A DNA stretch of 64,000 nt from Formicarius rufipectus (Eukaryota; Chordata; Aves; Passeriformes; Formicariidae), in the NCBI GenBank assembly GCA_013399695.1, contig VXAU01002072.1, positions 496,001 to 560,000 on the forward strand, read 5' to 3'. Below the pieces are notes generated by a model. It was not told the origin of the DNA. It saw nothing but the letters and a program-made list of their open reading frames with translations, and did not search any database. Shown one piece after another: positions 12,014 to 25,739 of this stretch. The position numbers and the translations under genes were made by a program. Position 1 is the stretch's first letter. The number at the start of each line of letters is the position of its first letter.

Positions 12014-15000
12014 GTAGTTAAGAACTGTTATCCTTTCATTTATCATACCTTAATTAAATTTTATTTTGAATGTAAAAGAGTCGTCTTCTTTGATTTCTAG
12101 TCCAACAAATTTCCTAATTTCCTCTAAACGTAAATACATGTATAGTATTATAAAACCTGTGTTTTTTGCAGATGCAGGTGTTGACTCTGTACCCGTCCTT
12201 CTACAAGGGAGGAGGTGAACTGATGTGACTAACTTACACATTAAAAGAGAGGCATGCGCATGCTTGTAAACTTGAAATACAGAATAATCATCTACATGCA
12301 CACACTTTTAGGCAGGATTAAAAGCCTGCAGACATTTCAGGATTAACAGCATGCCAGACTCTCCAGAGAGCTGGTTGGTGGAGGGTTTATTTTAAAACTT
12401 GTGAAACAAGAATTCCCAGAAGACAACCAGTCTGCAGGCAATTAGGAGGAACCCACAGTACTTCTATGTGGGGCACTTTGCTTGCACTGAGGCAGCACAT
12501 AGCCAAGTGAGCATGGGTGTTGTCACTCATGCCACTGCATGTGAGACAGTAGGAGCACACCTAATTGCTGCCCAGTTTCTTCTGTGTTGCCCCACTGAAG
12601 GGTTTTCTGTACCATTTCTGTGTGCAGACCTGCCAAGGGCTGGGAAAAAAGAAAGCTCTGTCTTCCAGCAGCCTTTAAAATTTCCCTCCCGTCATTAAGA
12701 CCCAATAAAACTGTTAGCACCTCCTCAGATATCCTATTTTCTCATGCCATCTTTCCGGTGCACTGTATGGGCTTCCTTGTTTGGTACATAAAGGATATCT
12801 TAAGAGCCTCATGAATTACTTTGGGTAAAATGAGAGGAAGCAAATTCCTCGTTTCTGAGGGAGATTAATGGGGCAGCAGCTGCACAAATAGGTATCCTGG
12901 ACCTCAGCCCGAGTCTCTGTCCTTCCCAATTTTCTTTACACTGAGGTATGATTTCCCGGCAGGGAGCCAGAATGCAGGAGGCAGGGGACTCAATAGAGAA
13001 GCCGCCCCAAGGCTGGGAGATACCTGGGTGTCTGAGGTGGCTTGCAAATGGAGGGCAACCCTGGGTTTCCTGCCCTGCTTGGCAGGGAGTTTTGGTACAA
13101 CCAGAGATGTAACACTGAGACCAGAGATGAGAAACATGAGCAAATGATGCTAGAAAGAGTGCAGTGTGCACAAAGGGAACATCTCCACAGACAGCATTTG
13201 CAGGAAGCAAAGGAAGATCCTGCAGAAGCAAACTCATTCAGTTTATCAGATTTCATACTTGTATTCTTGGGGTTTGTTTCACTTTTTCAAATTCTGGCCT
13301 TTGTTTTGAACTTTATTGCTCAAAGGGGATAAAAACTGGAGACCCAACATTTTACAAAACTCATTCCATCATTATTCCAATATAAGAACTTCCTCCTTTC
13401 TTTCCTTGATACTGCAAAAACCTGCATAAATTTAATTATGTCTATTTATTTTGCATCAGCATATCCCTTCTTCCTTCGTCAAACCATGCATTGGCTACCA
13501 AGTTTAGGATTTCTTGTATTTCAGAAATTATCACAGAAAGGATCATAGATGCAGTGGGAAAAGGTCACTAGAATTAACTCAAAAAATTCTCACAACTACA
13601 CTTTGGAAAATACTTCACTTTTGTAAAATATTCTGGGTTTTATCACTTGGAAATGAAACATTTCCATTAACAAGCATGGATTTGAATGGTTTGCTTGAAA
13701 AACAAGAATTCATTTATGTTTTTTATTCCTTTTGTCCAAACTTGTTGAAACCAATAGATATAGGTTTCCTAAGCATTCAGCTTGCATCAATCCCAATGGG
13801 AATAGGATATTTAAGAGTTAGACATCTAAATAGCCTAACTAATTGCCTCCTGACAAAGACTTCATGGAACAAGCCATTCAGCCTACACAATTTTCTTCCT
13901 TACCTTCAGAGAACACTATGATATCTGTCAAAGTGGCTCCTAGGCCTGGTATTAGCTAAGGATTAATTGAGGATAGAGAGATTACCAAATGTCTTGGTTT
14001 TTTTATGGCTAGATCTTATGTGAACCTCTTTTCCACAAGATTTTATATACAGAATTAATCATCCTAAAGACATCACACGAGATACAATATTGGTACCTTC
14101 CACAGCTGTAGCTGTAATGATGGGTGCTTTCTCCTCTTGAATAACACTGGCATATTAATTCTGCTACAAATGGCAGCACATCTTCTGGGTGGGTATACAT
14201 GACCCCTCTTTAATGAAGCCCCATGCCTCAGCAACTAACCCAGCACTCCATTTGTTAATCTAATGCTCATCTTTGGGGGACATTTGGGAGGTGAAAGTAG
14301 GAACAGGCACTGTCTTCCCAGAGGGTCCAGAAGTCCCTGTTAAAGGCAGGTACCAGGGGATGGAAAGAGTTAGGTCAGAAAAGACCCCAGACTCTACTGC
14401 AACATAAACCATCTACATCATCATTTCCAGGGGAGTAGGATCTCAGAGCTGGGAGCAAACACAGTCTAGGGCTGCCAGAGGCTGCTGGGAAAACACAAAC
14501 ATGGGCTGAGATGCCTTGCCTGCTGGGGATGTTTTGTTTTCTGCTAAGTTGTCTCAATCCTTATAGTAAGGCTGGGATCATGCCTGAGACTTAGGACAGT
14601 GTGCTACAGTGGGACAACCAAAGTTACTGCCAAGTTACTGCTCATTGAGTACAGGTATGAGCAGGAAGCAAGGTCAGGCATTGGGCAAAAGGAACAGAGA
14701 GCACAGCAGAGAACAGCTCAAGAGCATGATCAGACATTAGAGGTAGAGAAGACAGGAAGCTCATGGAGCAAATCAAGGACAGAGGCAGAAACCAGAGTAA
14801 AACAAGAAGAAATACAGTTTCAGGCTTTGCCAGAAAGAGCTGCAGTGGTGATCTCTTCTGTTGTCTGGGTGGGGACAAAGCTAGGGTCACAGGTGGGAGT
14901 GAGGTTTATTGGTGCCCTCGGATCAATCACGAAAAAGGGGCACCCTGGCAGCCACTGGAGGCAGGGATTGAGTGGAGCCAACAGCACCAGGGAAAAGTAA

Positions 15001-16140
15001 AAGGACAACACCATCCTGCTGAAGGCATATTTAAAAATACAGCCAAATAAAGTGTTGTTTAATTATAGATTAAGAACCTTATTCCGAGAGAGAAGTAGAG
15101 CCTTGTTTAAATTAGCACATTGTCTGATAATGAAATTTGATACAACACCACAGCTACACAAAACCAACATTGTAAAAATAACTTTGTGAAAAACTTTTTA
15201 CTGTGTGTTAAGGACATTAATCAGAGGAACTATGTCAGAAATATTCTGTTAAATTAATGGTAGTGCAAACCACAACACTGCATCTGCTAGGGAGCAGATA
15301 TGGCAGAGACTTATGTAGTATGAAAGGGGAGCGTATTACACACAGACTATGAAAATACATCAACATAATAATCACTGTGCACCTCATGTATTTTTAGTAA
15401 TTTTAAACTGGTGTGTATATGATATAGCTAGAATTGCTATTGACTCCAGTGGTTTCAAATGAGAGGCATCATACGGGTAAATCCTGTGTGGACACAGAGT
15501 GGAGGAATTCACTTTCAGCAAATCTGTTTCTGTTACGTCTGTTCCACTTCACTCCCTTTCACCTCCCATCATTAGCACAATATTTCATTTCATTCCCTCC
15601 ATCCCATTCCAGCCTCCCATTCTGGAATACATTAGCACTTTTTTCCCCCCAATCTATTATGCCATGGGCATGATAGGCCTCAAAGGCCATTGCAGTGTTG
15701 CTTTTCACTCCTCTTTGGCTTATTTCTGGACCACTTTTTGGAAGATTGAGTGTCCCAATGATGCTGCCTGAACACATCACCTGTTCTTCTGTGTGACACA
15801 GATCTGTTTAAATCCTGTCCCCCTGCCTACTCAGATGACCTCTTTTCTCATTATTCACCACAAATTAACTGTGGGACTAAGTCTTTTTAATGCTTACAGT
15901 TTTACTGCCCTTTCATGTAAGCATCATTGTAAAATACAGTCAAGAGAACCAATTGATCTGTTATACTCATCATAATCATAATGTGCTCACTACATTGTCT
16001 TTCTCCTGAAAAGAATTATTCCTTGGTTTTGTATACTCCTGGTTAAATCTAAGTCCAACCAAATCTCTAACGTTATTCTTTCTTGAATCTTTTCTCTCTT
16101 AAGATGAGAAACAGCACTGCAGAAAAATCTTCAATTATTT

Positions 16141-16161
16141 ATATATATACACACACATATA
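16141..16161. repeat. AT/AC compound microsatellite
   Basis: TATATATACACACACATATAT-type compound dinucleotide repeat, preceded by AT-rich sequence. It is a likely length-polymorphic locus. Confidence 0.75.
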
Positions 16162-17401
16162 TTCTATTCATACTACTCAGTGCAGTAAAGTGTCTATTTA
16201 ATGAGCTTTCAAGAGCATTCATTGAACACTAATGCATGATTTTCACTGCTGCTGTGCATTTCATTGATATCCACAAACACAGACCCAGACTAGAAGCCAG
16301 CAACATATGAATATATTACTTTTTTTCTAATACTCACACCTGTTATATTTAATCATATAAAAACCTGACTTCAATTACATACCTATTGCCTGTCTTACTT
16401 TGAGTCAATTTGAAGGGGTGGAAACCTCAAATAGAAGCTCCCTCCCTCAGATTCAAGAACCTTGGTTTCTTCAGTATAAGAGAGAGACACCAAATACACC
16501 TGGACACAAGTGCAAAAAATAACTCTTTGCCAAGAAGAATGCCAACAACAGTACCAGTTAAACTGAATTAAACCAACTTCCTAAGCCCTGCCCACCAAGC
16601 CAAACCAAGCTGGCAGCCCAGCCTGAAAAAAAAACACACATGGCCACAGAACAGAAACAAGATGCCCACCCATCCACGTATTCACCTCCCCCACACCTAG
16701 AAAACCTGAAAGAAAATGGCAGGTAGCTGAGATTTGATACTGACAGACACGTGTGTGATGCTGGAGCGAGGCTGCAGTGCTGACATGGGCAATCACAGCA
16801 GACCTGCAGACTCCCCAGATAACTGGAAGAACCCACAAGATACCTGTAGGATCCAGCGATGAGACTTGGCTGGTGCAATTTCAATGCTCTTTGGTCTAAA
16901 TGGCAGTCACGGTTCAGATCCACCAAGGTAGGGGGAGAAGCCACAAAAATCAGAATTATATATGCTCAGATTCAGATAGGAATGCCTCCAGTACCTCTTC
17001 CGGGGCTGAGAGTTTTTCACCGGATACTTCCGAAGTCTTTAACACCTTCTAAGATGTTGCAGCTGTATCTTATATCAGTGCAGCTGAGTCCACTGGGGCC
17101 CTTTATGGCTTATCAACAAGAGATGAATCCCTTCAGGCCAGGTGTGAAGGTTCCAGGGAATTATCACAGCTGAATCATACGTGTAAGAAAAGAGAAATGC
17201 TAGCCCACCAAGCAGGGTTTGCCTCTCTCCTTATCCTGCTTAACGCCCAGCTTGTAGCCTGAGGTGTCAGATGTGCAGGCCTTCAGCATAAGTGGGTGGC
17301 CTGGGTGGCCACTCTGTACATTGTTAGCAAAACACTCTGCTGACTGAGTCATGAACACCAATAGTCCAGTCTCTCACAAGCACCTGGGCAGTCACTGCAG
17401 G

Positions 17402-18148
17402 TGGTAGAATGTTTGAGTCATTAATCACTAGCAGTTTAGTCTCTTTAAAGAAATCAAAACACCAAAAAGCCCAAAAGGCATATATGGAGAAAAAAAGAAA
17501 ATAAAAGGTGGATACCAGAACTTTTGTGCAACTCAGGACATTGCCCAGTATAGAAATGTATTTGAATTATTTTAATGAGTTTCTTAAAATTCCCCTTAAT
17601 TTTTACTTATCAAAAGCATTTAGAATCAAAGTTCCTCAATTCATATAACAGATACAGCAGGAGCATGTGACTAAGATCTGTCCAGTGTAGGACCCTAAAT
17701 TATTATCTGTGTGGTAATGAAGGGCAATGTGCAACCATGTTTCTAATTCTCTAATGCTGATGCACATCGGTATTTTAAAGGGGAGGATATGTGGGGGAAG
17801 AAAAATCTTGCACTTTCAGAGAAAAGACGCTGTCAGAGCTTCCCATATATTGGACAGGAGACAGGAGTTGAGAAGCAGAAAAAAAAGAGGAGTAGGAAGA
17901 AACATAGGCAGTGGATTTTTCAGATGAGGGAATCACCCCAATGCCATGCTATGCTGAGGAGATTTGTTCACACAGGCAGTGGTCAGGACCTCTGGTCTGC
18001 TGAGCCAGCGCTGCTCAGAGCAGCAGTCCATGACACCGCCTCTTCCTGCAGTGTGAACTGCAAGGCAGGCAGGCTTCCTCTTGGGACTGGTTTATTTTGA
18101 GCCACATACATCAGCAATTGCCACAACTGCAAGTGAACTGGTGGGTGC
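17402..18148 (+). repeat. 747-bp tandem duplicate, copy 1 (probable assembly duplicate)
   Basis: This segment begins TGGTAGAATGTTTGAG and ends GTGAACTGGTGGGTGC, and is repeated 748 bases further on (18150-18896) after a single N at 18149. By eye the copies differ at only two bases: AAAAGGTGG versus AAAAGCTGG near 17508, and CCATGTTTC versus CCATATTTC near 17738. They share even the same incidental open frames. An exact junction at a one-base N is what overlapping contig ends or two haplotype copies look like when a scaffolder fails to merge them. A true recent tandem duplication is possible but less likely. No gene is recognised inside. Confidence 0.95.
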
Positions 18149-18149
18149 N
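18149..18149. other. Single-N join between duplicate copies
   Basis: One ambiguous base sits exactly between the end of copy 1 and the start of copy 2. Single Ns are used by some assemblers as placeholders for zero-length or negative-length gaps between contigs, which fits an unmerged overlap here. Confidence 0.95.
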
Positions 18150-18896
18150 TGGTAGAATGTTTGAGTCATTAATCACTAGCAGTTTAGTCTCTTTAAAGAA
18201 ATCAAAACACCAAAAAGCCCAAAAGGCATATATGGAGAAAAAAAGAAAATAAAAGCTGGATACCAGAACTTTTGTGCAACTCAGGACATTGCCCAGTATA
18301 GAAATGTATTTGAATTATTTTAATGAGTTTCTTAAAATTCCCCTTAATTTTTACTTATCAAAAGCATTTAGAATCAAAGTTCCTCAATTCATATAACAGA
18401 TACAGCAGGAGCATGTGACTAAGATCTGTCCAGTGTAGGACCCTAAATTATTATCTGTGTGGTAATGAAGGGCAATGTGCAACCATATTTCTAATTCTCT
18501 AATGCTGATGCACATCGGTATTTTAAAGGGGAGGATATGTGGGGGAAGAAAAATCTTGCACTTTCAGAGAAAAGACGCTGTCAGAGCTTCCCATATATTG
18601 GACAGGAGACAGGAGTTGAGAAGCAGAAAAAAAAGAGGAGTAGGAAGAAACATAGGCAGTGGATTTTTCAGATGAGGGAATCACCCCAATGCCATGCTAT
18701 GCTGAGGAGATTTGTTCACACAGGCAGTGGTCAGGACCTCTGGTCTGCTGAGCCAGCGCTGCTCAGAGCAGCAGTCCATGACACCGCCTCTTCCTGCAGT
18801 GTGAACTGCAAGGCAGGCAGGCTTCCTCTTGGGACTGGTTTATTTTGAGCCACATACATCAGCAATTGCCACAACTGCAAGTGAACTGGTGGGTGC
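18150..18896 (+). repeat. 747-bp tandem duplicate, copy 2
   Basis: Second copy of 17402-18148, same length and orientation, about two mismatches. It passes at 18897 into unique sequence (CCAGTTATGG), while copy 1 is entered from unique sequence at its left side. The arrangement is exactly unique-A + X + N + X + unique-B, so removing one X and the N would give a continuous unique locus. Confidence 0.95.
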
Positions 18897-20647
18897 CCAG
18901 TTATGGTGACAGGGCAAAAAAAAGCTAGGAAACACACTTGGATGGGAAGCACCAGGTTGATTCCCTCTATGCATGTGCTCAGTAATATTCACTTTCCATC
19001 TGCACCCTATGACTCTGGGAAACACACATTTAGACTGACTATAGCCACCTAAAATGTGGCTTAGTCCCACCTTCTCACTGAACCCGGCTGTGGGAATAGC
19101 CAGATCACACTCTGCAGGATGCTTCACTTTGCAGCAACCTCAGCAGATGCCAACATAGGCAGCAAATACTCCTGGTAAACAGAAAAAGAAAGGATTACAG
19201 AGGGCAGATGGTCTGAGGCACTTACACCCTCTCAGTAGCTTTGCAGGGTGCCAGTTTAGGTCTCAGAATGCTGGGCCATTTCTTGAGTGCCCTCAAGAGT
19301 GAATAGGGAGGGAGGCAAATCCATCTTTTTCATGACTGCATGGAAGGGCCTCTGTTGAAGTGTCTACATTTATTGTCTGACATTGCATATTGTGAATTCT
19401 CTCCCTCTTTGTGAACATCCTAATAAGACACCTGACTTCTTGCTGTACACAAATTGTCTTCTCTGCTATTTAAGCTGTCTCCCTTTATTCCTATTGTGTT
19501 TTTTTTAACCTTTGATATTTAAGTCAAGTCCTTCAGACTTATCTTCTTTGAAGAACACGGTCTTGGTGGATTTTACAACACACTTGTGACACGAGTTATA
19601 GGATTTGAATAGAGGCACTCAGGAAGCTAATATTGAAAGATTAATTACTTTGTACTGAAAGGAGTTCTGCACCTCAGGGATCTTCATCAGGATGGATGGA
19701 GCAGAAGATTCATTTCATCAGACAGACATAACCTGGGTCTTTCAATGTGATTCCTACAGATGCATCTCTCAAGCAGAGGTTTGCCAAATGAACGTCCTTG
19801 TGTAAACACCAACTTCATCATATTAATTAAACTTTAAAATTCATATGCACTCGCTCAATATTTGCAAATGGTCTCCTTGCAGCAGAATCCTTTTTTCTTT
19901 ATGAACGGCACATGCACATTTTGTGGCCCATAAGAAAGTGTATGCTAAAAAGAAATTTAAATACCAGCTGGCCCAAGCTTATACACATTTGAAGAGAGCT
20001 GCAGTTTACTCAGCTGAATTCATTTTCCAACAGTATATTTAAGGGTAGAATGTAATTTCAAGGTCTAATGGCTGATAAAGTTAATGTGCACAGAGAAGAA
20101 ACAAAAGGTGCTGTCACTGCTGCAGATGACTCCAGTGCAGATCTGTTCACATCCATTCCCATGCTGAAATGATTCTCCACAAAAACAGGACTTACTTAGT
20201 CACATTCTATGGGGAGTGCAGGGGCTGCAGGGGGAGCCAGGGGATGCAGTGGCAGGCAGGGAGTGCTGTGAGGAGGAGACAAGTGGGTGTAGGAACTGCC
20301 AGCCAGTGACAGGGTGATAAGGGGGCAAATGGGAGAAGAGAGGTTTTGTGTAGGGGGTCAGGACACAGAAAACACGTTTTTGTACACGGCTGGAAAAAGA
20401 AAAGAGACAAGGATCAGGAGCAAGGGGATGTGAGAAGACTGGGGTTAACTGCTGGAGATGGACTGTAGTCCTCTTCCTGCAGTGAGAACAACCCCCAGAG
20501 GGCAAACATTTGACTCTGCTCATCCTGGAAAGACATCATCAATTGATGGCCTCACTGCAGTGAAGCTGTCTTCCCTTCTGAGGGGACCAGCTGGCTCCTC
20601 ATTGCCAAAACCTGTCTGAATATCAGTTTAAAAATGAAGGTCTGCTT

Positions 20648-20685
20648 TGTGTGTGTGTGTGTGTGTATGTATGTGTGTGTGTGTG
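20648..20685. repeat. GT microsatellite, interrupted
   Basis: About 38 bases of GT dinucleotides with a central GTATGTATG interruption. Typical polymorphic vertebrate microsatellite. Confidence 0.95.
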
Positions 20686-23600
20686 CACTTTTCTTTCATG
20701 AGAAATCCTGTTCTCACTTGTGATTAAAGCTGGGAGCTGAGCAGATGTCAAGACAAAAGAAAGGCATTATTAAAAGTATTCTCTTCAAGTCAGCTGGAAA
20801 AGCACATTTTGGGCTGTTCTAGCCCTAACAATCTTCATTTTGCTAAGCTGAACTATGAGTTTTCAGAACCAATGGCCAAAGTAAATCTCTTATCTCAGTG
20901 TACTTGTCAAGAATGGGAATTTAGTTTATAAAGAGTGGTTCAATTTGGCCTTAGTATAGAAAAATAAGACCAGCATCAGAACACCAGGGAAGGTTGTACT
21001 TTGGTTCTGAAGAAGCCACAAATGTGAAGGATCAAACCCCCGATTGGATGTCAGAACAGATCCTAAAGGAGATCCTAGTGCCTGAGGGGGAATATAGCAC
21101 CTTAATATCAAACTCAGATTGGCTCAGCTGAACTCTACAGCACTTTGCCTGCTACAAGAAAGCTCTCTTGCTCTCACCATTAATCTCACTGAAGCTATTT
21201 CCCCTCTATGAAAAAAGAATTTTGGATGCTTATGCCCAATGGCACAGCCTGTGGATGAAAAAAGTACTGTCTGTCCACCTTTCCTGGCTCAGCCTCACCA
21301 GAGTCCTTGGCAGACATCCCTGTGCCTCCTGCAGCCTGGTGCCCACAGTGCCTCGGGGGAGCTGGTGAAGAGACACAAGTACGGACACTTTTGGGAGCAT
21401 GACCAGAGCACCGTGTCATGAGAGAAGATGCCGCTCCAGAAAGTCAGTGACACGGCAGTCCCTGTGTGCAGAGGGACTACCTCATTGGGAGGGAGCAGCC
21501 ACTGTGAAGGCACCACCAGAGAGCCATCCTTTGCTGCAAATACTTGGTGCTGAGCCTGCAAGAGGCAGGAGCAGGGATGTACAAGTGCTGTGCTGCACTG
21601 TACATCATCTGCAAAACACTCTGAGGGAGAAAGTCTCTGACATCTGTAAGGGTTGTTCTGTATGTGCCACAGGCCAGTGTGCCATGGCTGTGTGAAGAGC
21701 CTGTCAGAGCTATGTACTGTCACATCAGAGAAATGAAAGTTAATCTGCATTCAGAGAGGGTTTCAAATGCTGTTGCATAGGCTGGAGGTGGCAGAGCTCC
21801 TGTTTGACCTGGGAAGACAGCAGCTAGGGGGTGGGCTGCTGAGCAAAGAAGCAGCAGATGCAGATTCAACAGCAGATAAAATAACTGGACCAGCAAATTC
21901 ACTGCAAAACCCTGAATATTTGCTGTTTCAGGCCAGCCACAAAGCCTTGTATTAAAGAAACAAATCAGACCTAGGAAAGAAGATAAATCAGAGAAAGGCA
22001 ATGCTACTGATACATAAAGAAAAGTCAGGGTCTAGAAGTGTTGGCAATGAATTCACCTGAGGACCTCCCAGCAAGACTGAGAGGTGGAGGTGAATGGGAG
22101 TGTTGTCATCAGGTGTCCTTCACCCAGCAGCACAGACAGGGGTGCCCTAGGCCGAATGACCAGGTCTGGAGCTGAGAGAGCCCCTTTGCCCTACCTCTTT
22201 GAGGGCCCACAGGGAGATATTTTGAAATGATTGTCTGTCCCACCAAGAACTGGAGTTTAAGCCTGACTGCTCAGCCTCTCAAAGTGTTCCCCTGCAAATC
22301 TGAGCTACCACAACCAGGTACTGATAACCTGGAATGTCTGGAAACAGTCACCAAACTGTGACAAGAGGTCTCCCTCCAAGCACTGAGGTTTGAGTAGAGG
22401 TGGTGGGACAGATGAGCTGAAGAAAAACTGGCAAAGATTTATTTTGCACAGAAGGATGCACAAGACAAGGATTTTAAAACAGCTATCTCTCCCTGCAGAA
22501 GCATTTATCATTCATGTAAAAAAGGTTGTGATTAAAATCACATTCATAAATGGGAAAGTGGACAGCTTGCTAATCCTCACTCTGAAAGGGAGGGAAAGCA
22601 ACGGTGAGGAAAAAAAAAGAGAAATTAAGTAAGTTATAAAACAAGATAGTGGCAGCTGGTGATGGCTTAGGACAGTCTGGCAGCTCATTCAGTCAAAATC
22701 TTTCTGTGTAACAGAGATGTCTGCTCGAGCACTCAGGGCCACAGGCTGGGTGACAGCACAGAGACCTTTGTTGCCTGCCTCCCCTCATCTGCCAGGGGTC
22801 TATGCTACAGAGATGAAGCCTCTCTGTTGGGCAGTGTCTCACCTTATTTTTCAAACTCTCCCTTGCACAGTCCTTCCTTTGTCTTTCATGTGGTTTCTAA
22901 GTGCTATAACCAGGTACCTAAAGAGGAAAAGCACTTATTTACCACTACTGAGACTCACAATTGTAATACTACAAACAGTCTAACAGTTGAGGGAAACTGT
23001 CTGATCATGCCATAAAAAAGCATACTTAAAATTCTAGATTTAAAAGAAAAATCCTTAGCTCTGGAAAAAGTCATTAAAAAGTCATTATTAGGTAGGACCA
23101 CCATAGCAGAAAGAGGTGGGTGTTTGGGTAATGAAGCTTGCATATGCACAGAAGGACCTCCTGGTGATGCCATTACGATGCAAGATTACGGTGGCTAAAA
23201 AATTTCAGTGCCAATCTACAGAGACCCCATTGAGTTACAGAAATGATGCAAGGCTCTGCTGTGCAGAAGTCCCACTACTTATTACAAAAGTAAGAAAAGA
23301 ATTAGATATATATTGCTATGGTTTTATTTTGCACCAGAGGGAGTCTCATAAAGCAAACGTCCTATCTTTTCCAGAGTTCCTATGTGCCAGCTGTCAGAGG
23401 GTGCTGCAAACCAGCATGCATGATCAGAGCACACAAGAGCATCCTGGGCAGGATGGCTGATTTCAGTTCAAAATATCTCAATAAGGCACAATAGACCTAA
23501 ATACATCAAGGCGTTTTTAGTCTACCATCAGTAAATGAGTAGGTGCATAAAAAAGAAACATGTAATATTTTGCTAATTAAAAATGCTTGCCCCATTAATT

Positions 23601-24660
23601 AGTGATCTGGTTTCACTGGGAAACAATTTTTCTGAGTGTTTGGTGTGGCCTTTACCCTACCTTCATGAGGAGACCTGTACACCTGTACACCTGTGGCACT
23701 GGCTGTAGTTTGCCTGAAGGGGTTGGCCCCAAACCCTTACACTTTGTTACATTGGCCATGGCAGCTCACATCCATCAGGGCCCTGTTGCCAAAGAATGAG
23801 CTCAAATCTGTTAACTTTTGCTTTTAAACAAACTGTTTGCTGCATACAAAGTCATTGTTGTATTTCATATGTGTGAAGCATTTTGGTCTCTCAGCTGAAC
23901 CCCATTCAGTTGTGGAGGTTGCTGGAGGGAATGGAGGGCTCTGGAGACCTGCAGTTACAAGGTCAGAATCTCAACCAGTGTGTGATGCTCCCAGCTGTGA
24001 CCCTGCTGCCTGCTCTAAAAATGCTTTCACTTAAACAAAATAAAGCATCTTTGATGAAGGGGTGCAAGTACCTGGCCTCAAAATTTTCCAAATCAGTAAA
24101 AGATAAGGTAACATATAACCCTTTTCTTTCCTGCCCTGTGACTGAGGGTGCCTCATTTCATGCAGATGTGGCAGCCCTGGTGCAGCAGCAGGAAGCCCAG
24201 TGTTGTATGCTGTGTGCACCTGGGATTTTTTCCTGGACAACACCTGCTTTCCCTTAGTCTGTAACTAACAGTTTATATCTATTTTACAGAAAACCAGCAA
24301 CCATACCATTGTGGTAGTTGGAGTATAGTCTTGTAAATAACATCCACTTTCAGGACAGACTGTAGCTTCTCTGGTTTTCTATTCCCACACAGCTGCAGTA
24401 ATCAGGGAAAAAAACTGTGAAAAAACTCGGGCAGGTTTACTATTATATGCCAAGGAATTCATGAAGCCATCCTTCAGTTCACAGGGGTATTTTCCTACCC
24501 ATTTCTAAACCTTCTGACATATTCACAGGAAAGGTTGCATAAACAGGTTGCTCACCCACCTGGGTTGCAGTGACTCTATTCCCAAGCCTACTGGCAGACA
24601 AATTGCTGTACTTTGTGTACATCAGCAACAGTTGGGTAGAGAACCTTAACCTTTTGCTGT

Positions 24661-24692
24661 GTTTGTTTGTTGTTTGTGTTTGTTTGCTTGTT
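24661..24692. repeat. TTTG/TTG-rich simple repeat
   Basis: GTTTGTTTGTTGTTTGTG-type low-complexity tract. No function inferred. Confidence 0.75.
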
Positions 24693-25739
24693 GTATGTGA
24701 GAAGCTCCCTCTGAGCTTCAGAAGTGTGTCGTGTGGTCACAGAGGAAAACATAGTCTGAGGCAGGAGCTTCTAAACTGCACATAAAATGCAGGCTGTTGT
24801 TCCACTTTTAAACATATTTCTAATACCCCAATAATGGTGTAACTAAAAAAGTAATTAGAGTGGAGCCAAGTTTCTCAGAGCATAACTTTCCAATTTAGCT
24901 TTAACCACAGCCTGAAATAGCTACATCCAGGCAAAGCACCATTTGAGGAAAAAACCCTTGCTAAGAATGCTTCCCTGAGAACCTTCCCAACCCAGGTGGC
25001 TCAAGGGGAGGGCTGGCCATTTGCCAGGACTTGTCCTATTCTTTGGATTAATTCCCGGAGTAACTTCAGGAAACTCCCTGGACCTTCTGCGTTGGAAAAA
25101 ATCCTTTCACTATAAAATGTTAAGCCTTAAAATACCGACTGGGGAACAAATCTTGGAAGCAAATGGCACAACAGACCAGCAATCAGTGGCCCAAGAAGGA
25201 AGAACACTGAATGGCCGTAAGAAATAAAGCCTCTCCCTGTATTTCCTCAGGCCCCTTTCTTTCCACTTACAATAAAGGAACTCCTAGTGTTAAGTCAGAT
25301 CACTTGAGTTTCCTCTGCTATATACATATTTTAGTGAACTAGCAAAGCAAATTCAGCCAAGGTTATCAATGCACACAAGCCTTTGACCGACAGCTTCCTG
25401 GACAAGTGTGCTTGGATCTGCATGGAATATAGTTCATGTACCACATCTGTAGTGTGGACCTGACTGCTGAATCCAGACCAAAAGTACCACTGACTTGAGT
25501 TTTTCACCTTGATTTCTTCAAGGAGGGGAGCATCACTGCAGGAAGGCTTTAGCTAGGTTTAAGACCAATGTCCATCTGTCAAATGACTCCCCACGAAAGG
25601 ATCTAATAACACAATTAAGTTATGTGTATACCCACACACCTAGAAGCCTCAATTATGGCTTCAGATCCCACAGTAATATTTAGCTGCCTTACCTTTGGTT
25701 GCTGTTAAATGTTAAGAAAAAAATTGGAATAAATGGAAA

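Larger units (their letters stand above)
11950..17401. other. Non-coding unique sequence
   Basis: No supported gene. It contains a short AT microsatellite at 12001-12013 and a mixed AT/AC one at 16141-16161. Several 100-142 codon frames occur (minus at 12809-13237, plus at 13042-13332, 13514-13921 and 14599-15000, minus at 16558-16944). None shows a recognisable domain, and the minus 12809-13237 frame overlaps the plus 13042-13332 frame. No CR1 or LTR similarity was recognised. Confidence 0.55.

Noticed and set aside
14599..15000. 133-codon plus-strand frame rich in Glu, Gln and Arg
   Set aside because: No family resemblance. The Glu/Gln/Arg content reflects a purine-rich stretch, and a minus frame overlaps it.
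17789..18848. Identical 103-codon frames in two places, considered as a duplicated gene pair
   Set aside because: They are copies of the same non-coding sequence within the probable assembly duplication; the Arg/Lys-rich part comes from an A-rich tract.
21295..21750. 151-codon minus-strand frame, longest real frame in the window
   Set aside because: No recognisable domain, no good exon signals, and opposed by another frame on the plus strand. It lies in a locally GC-richer stretch where stops are rarer.
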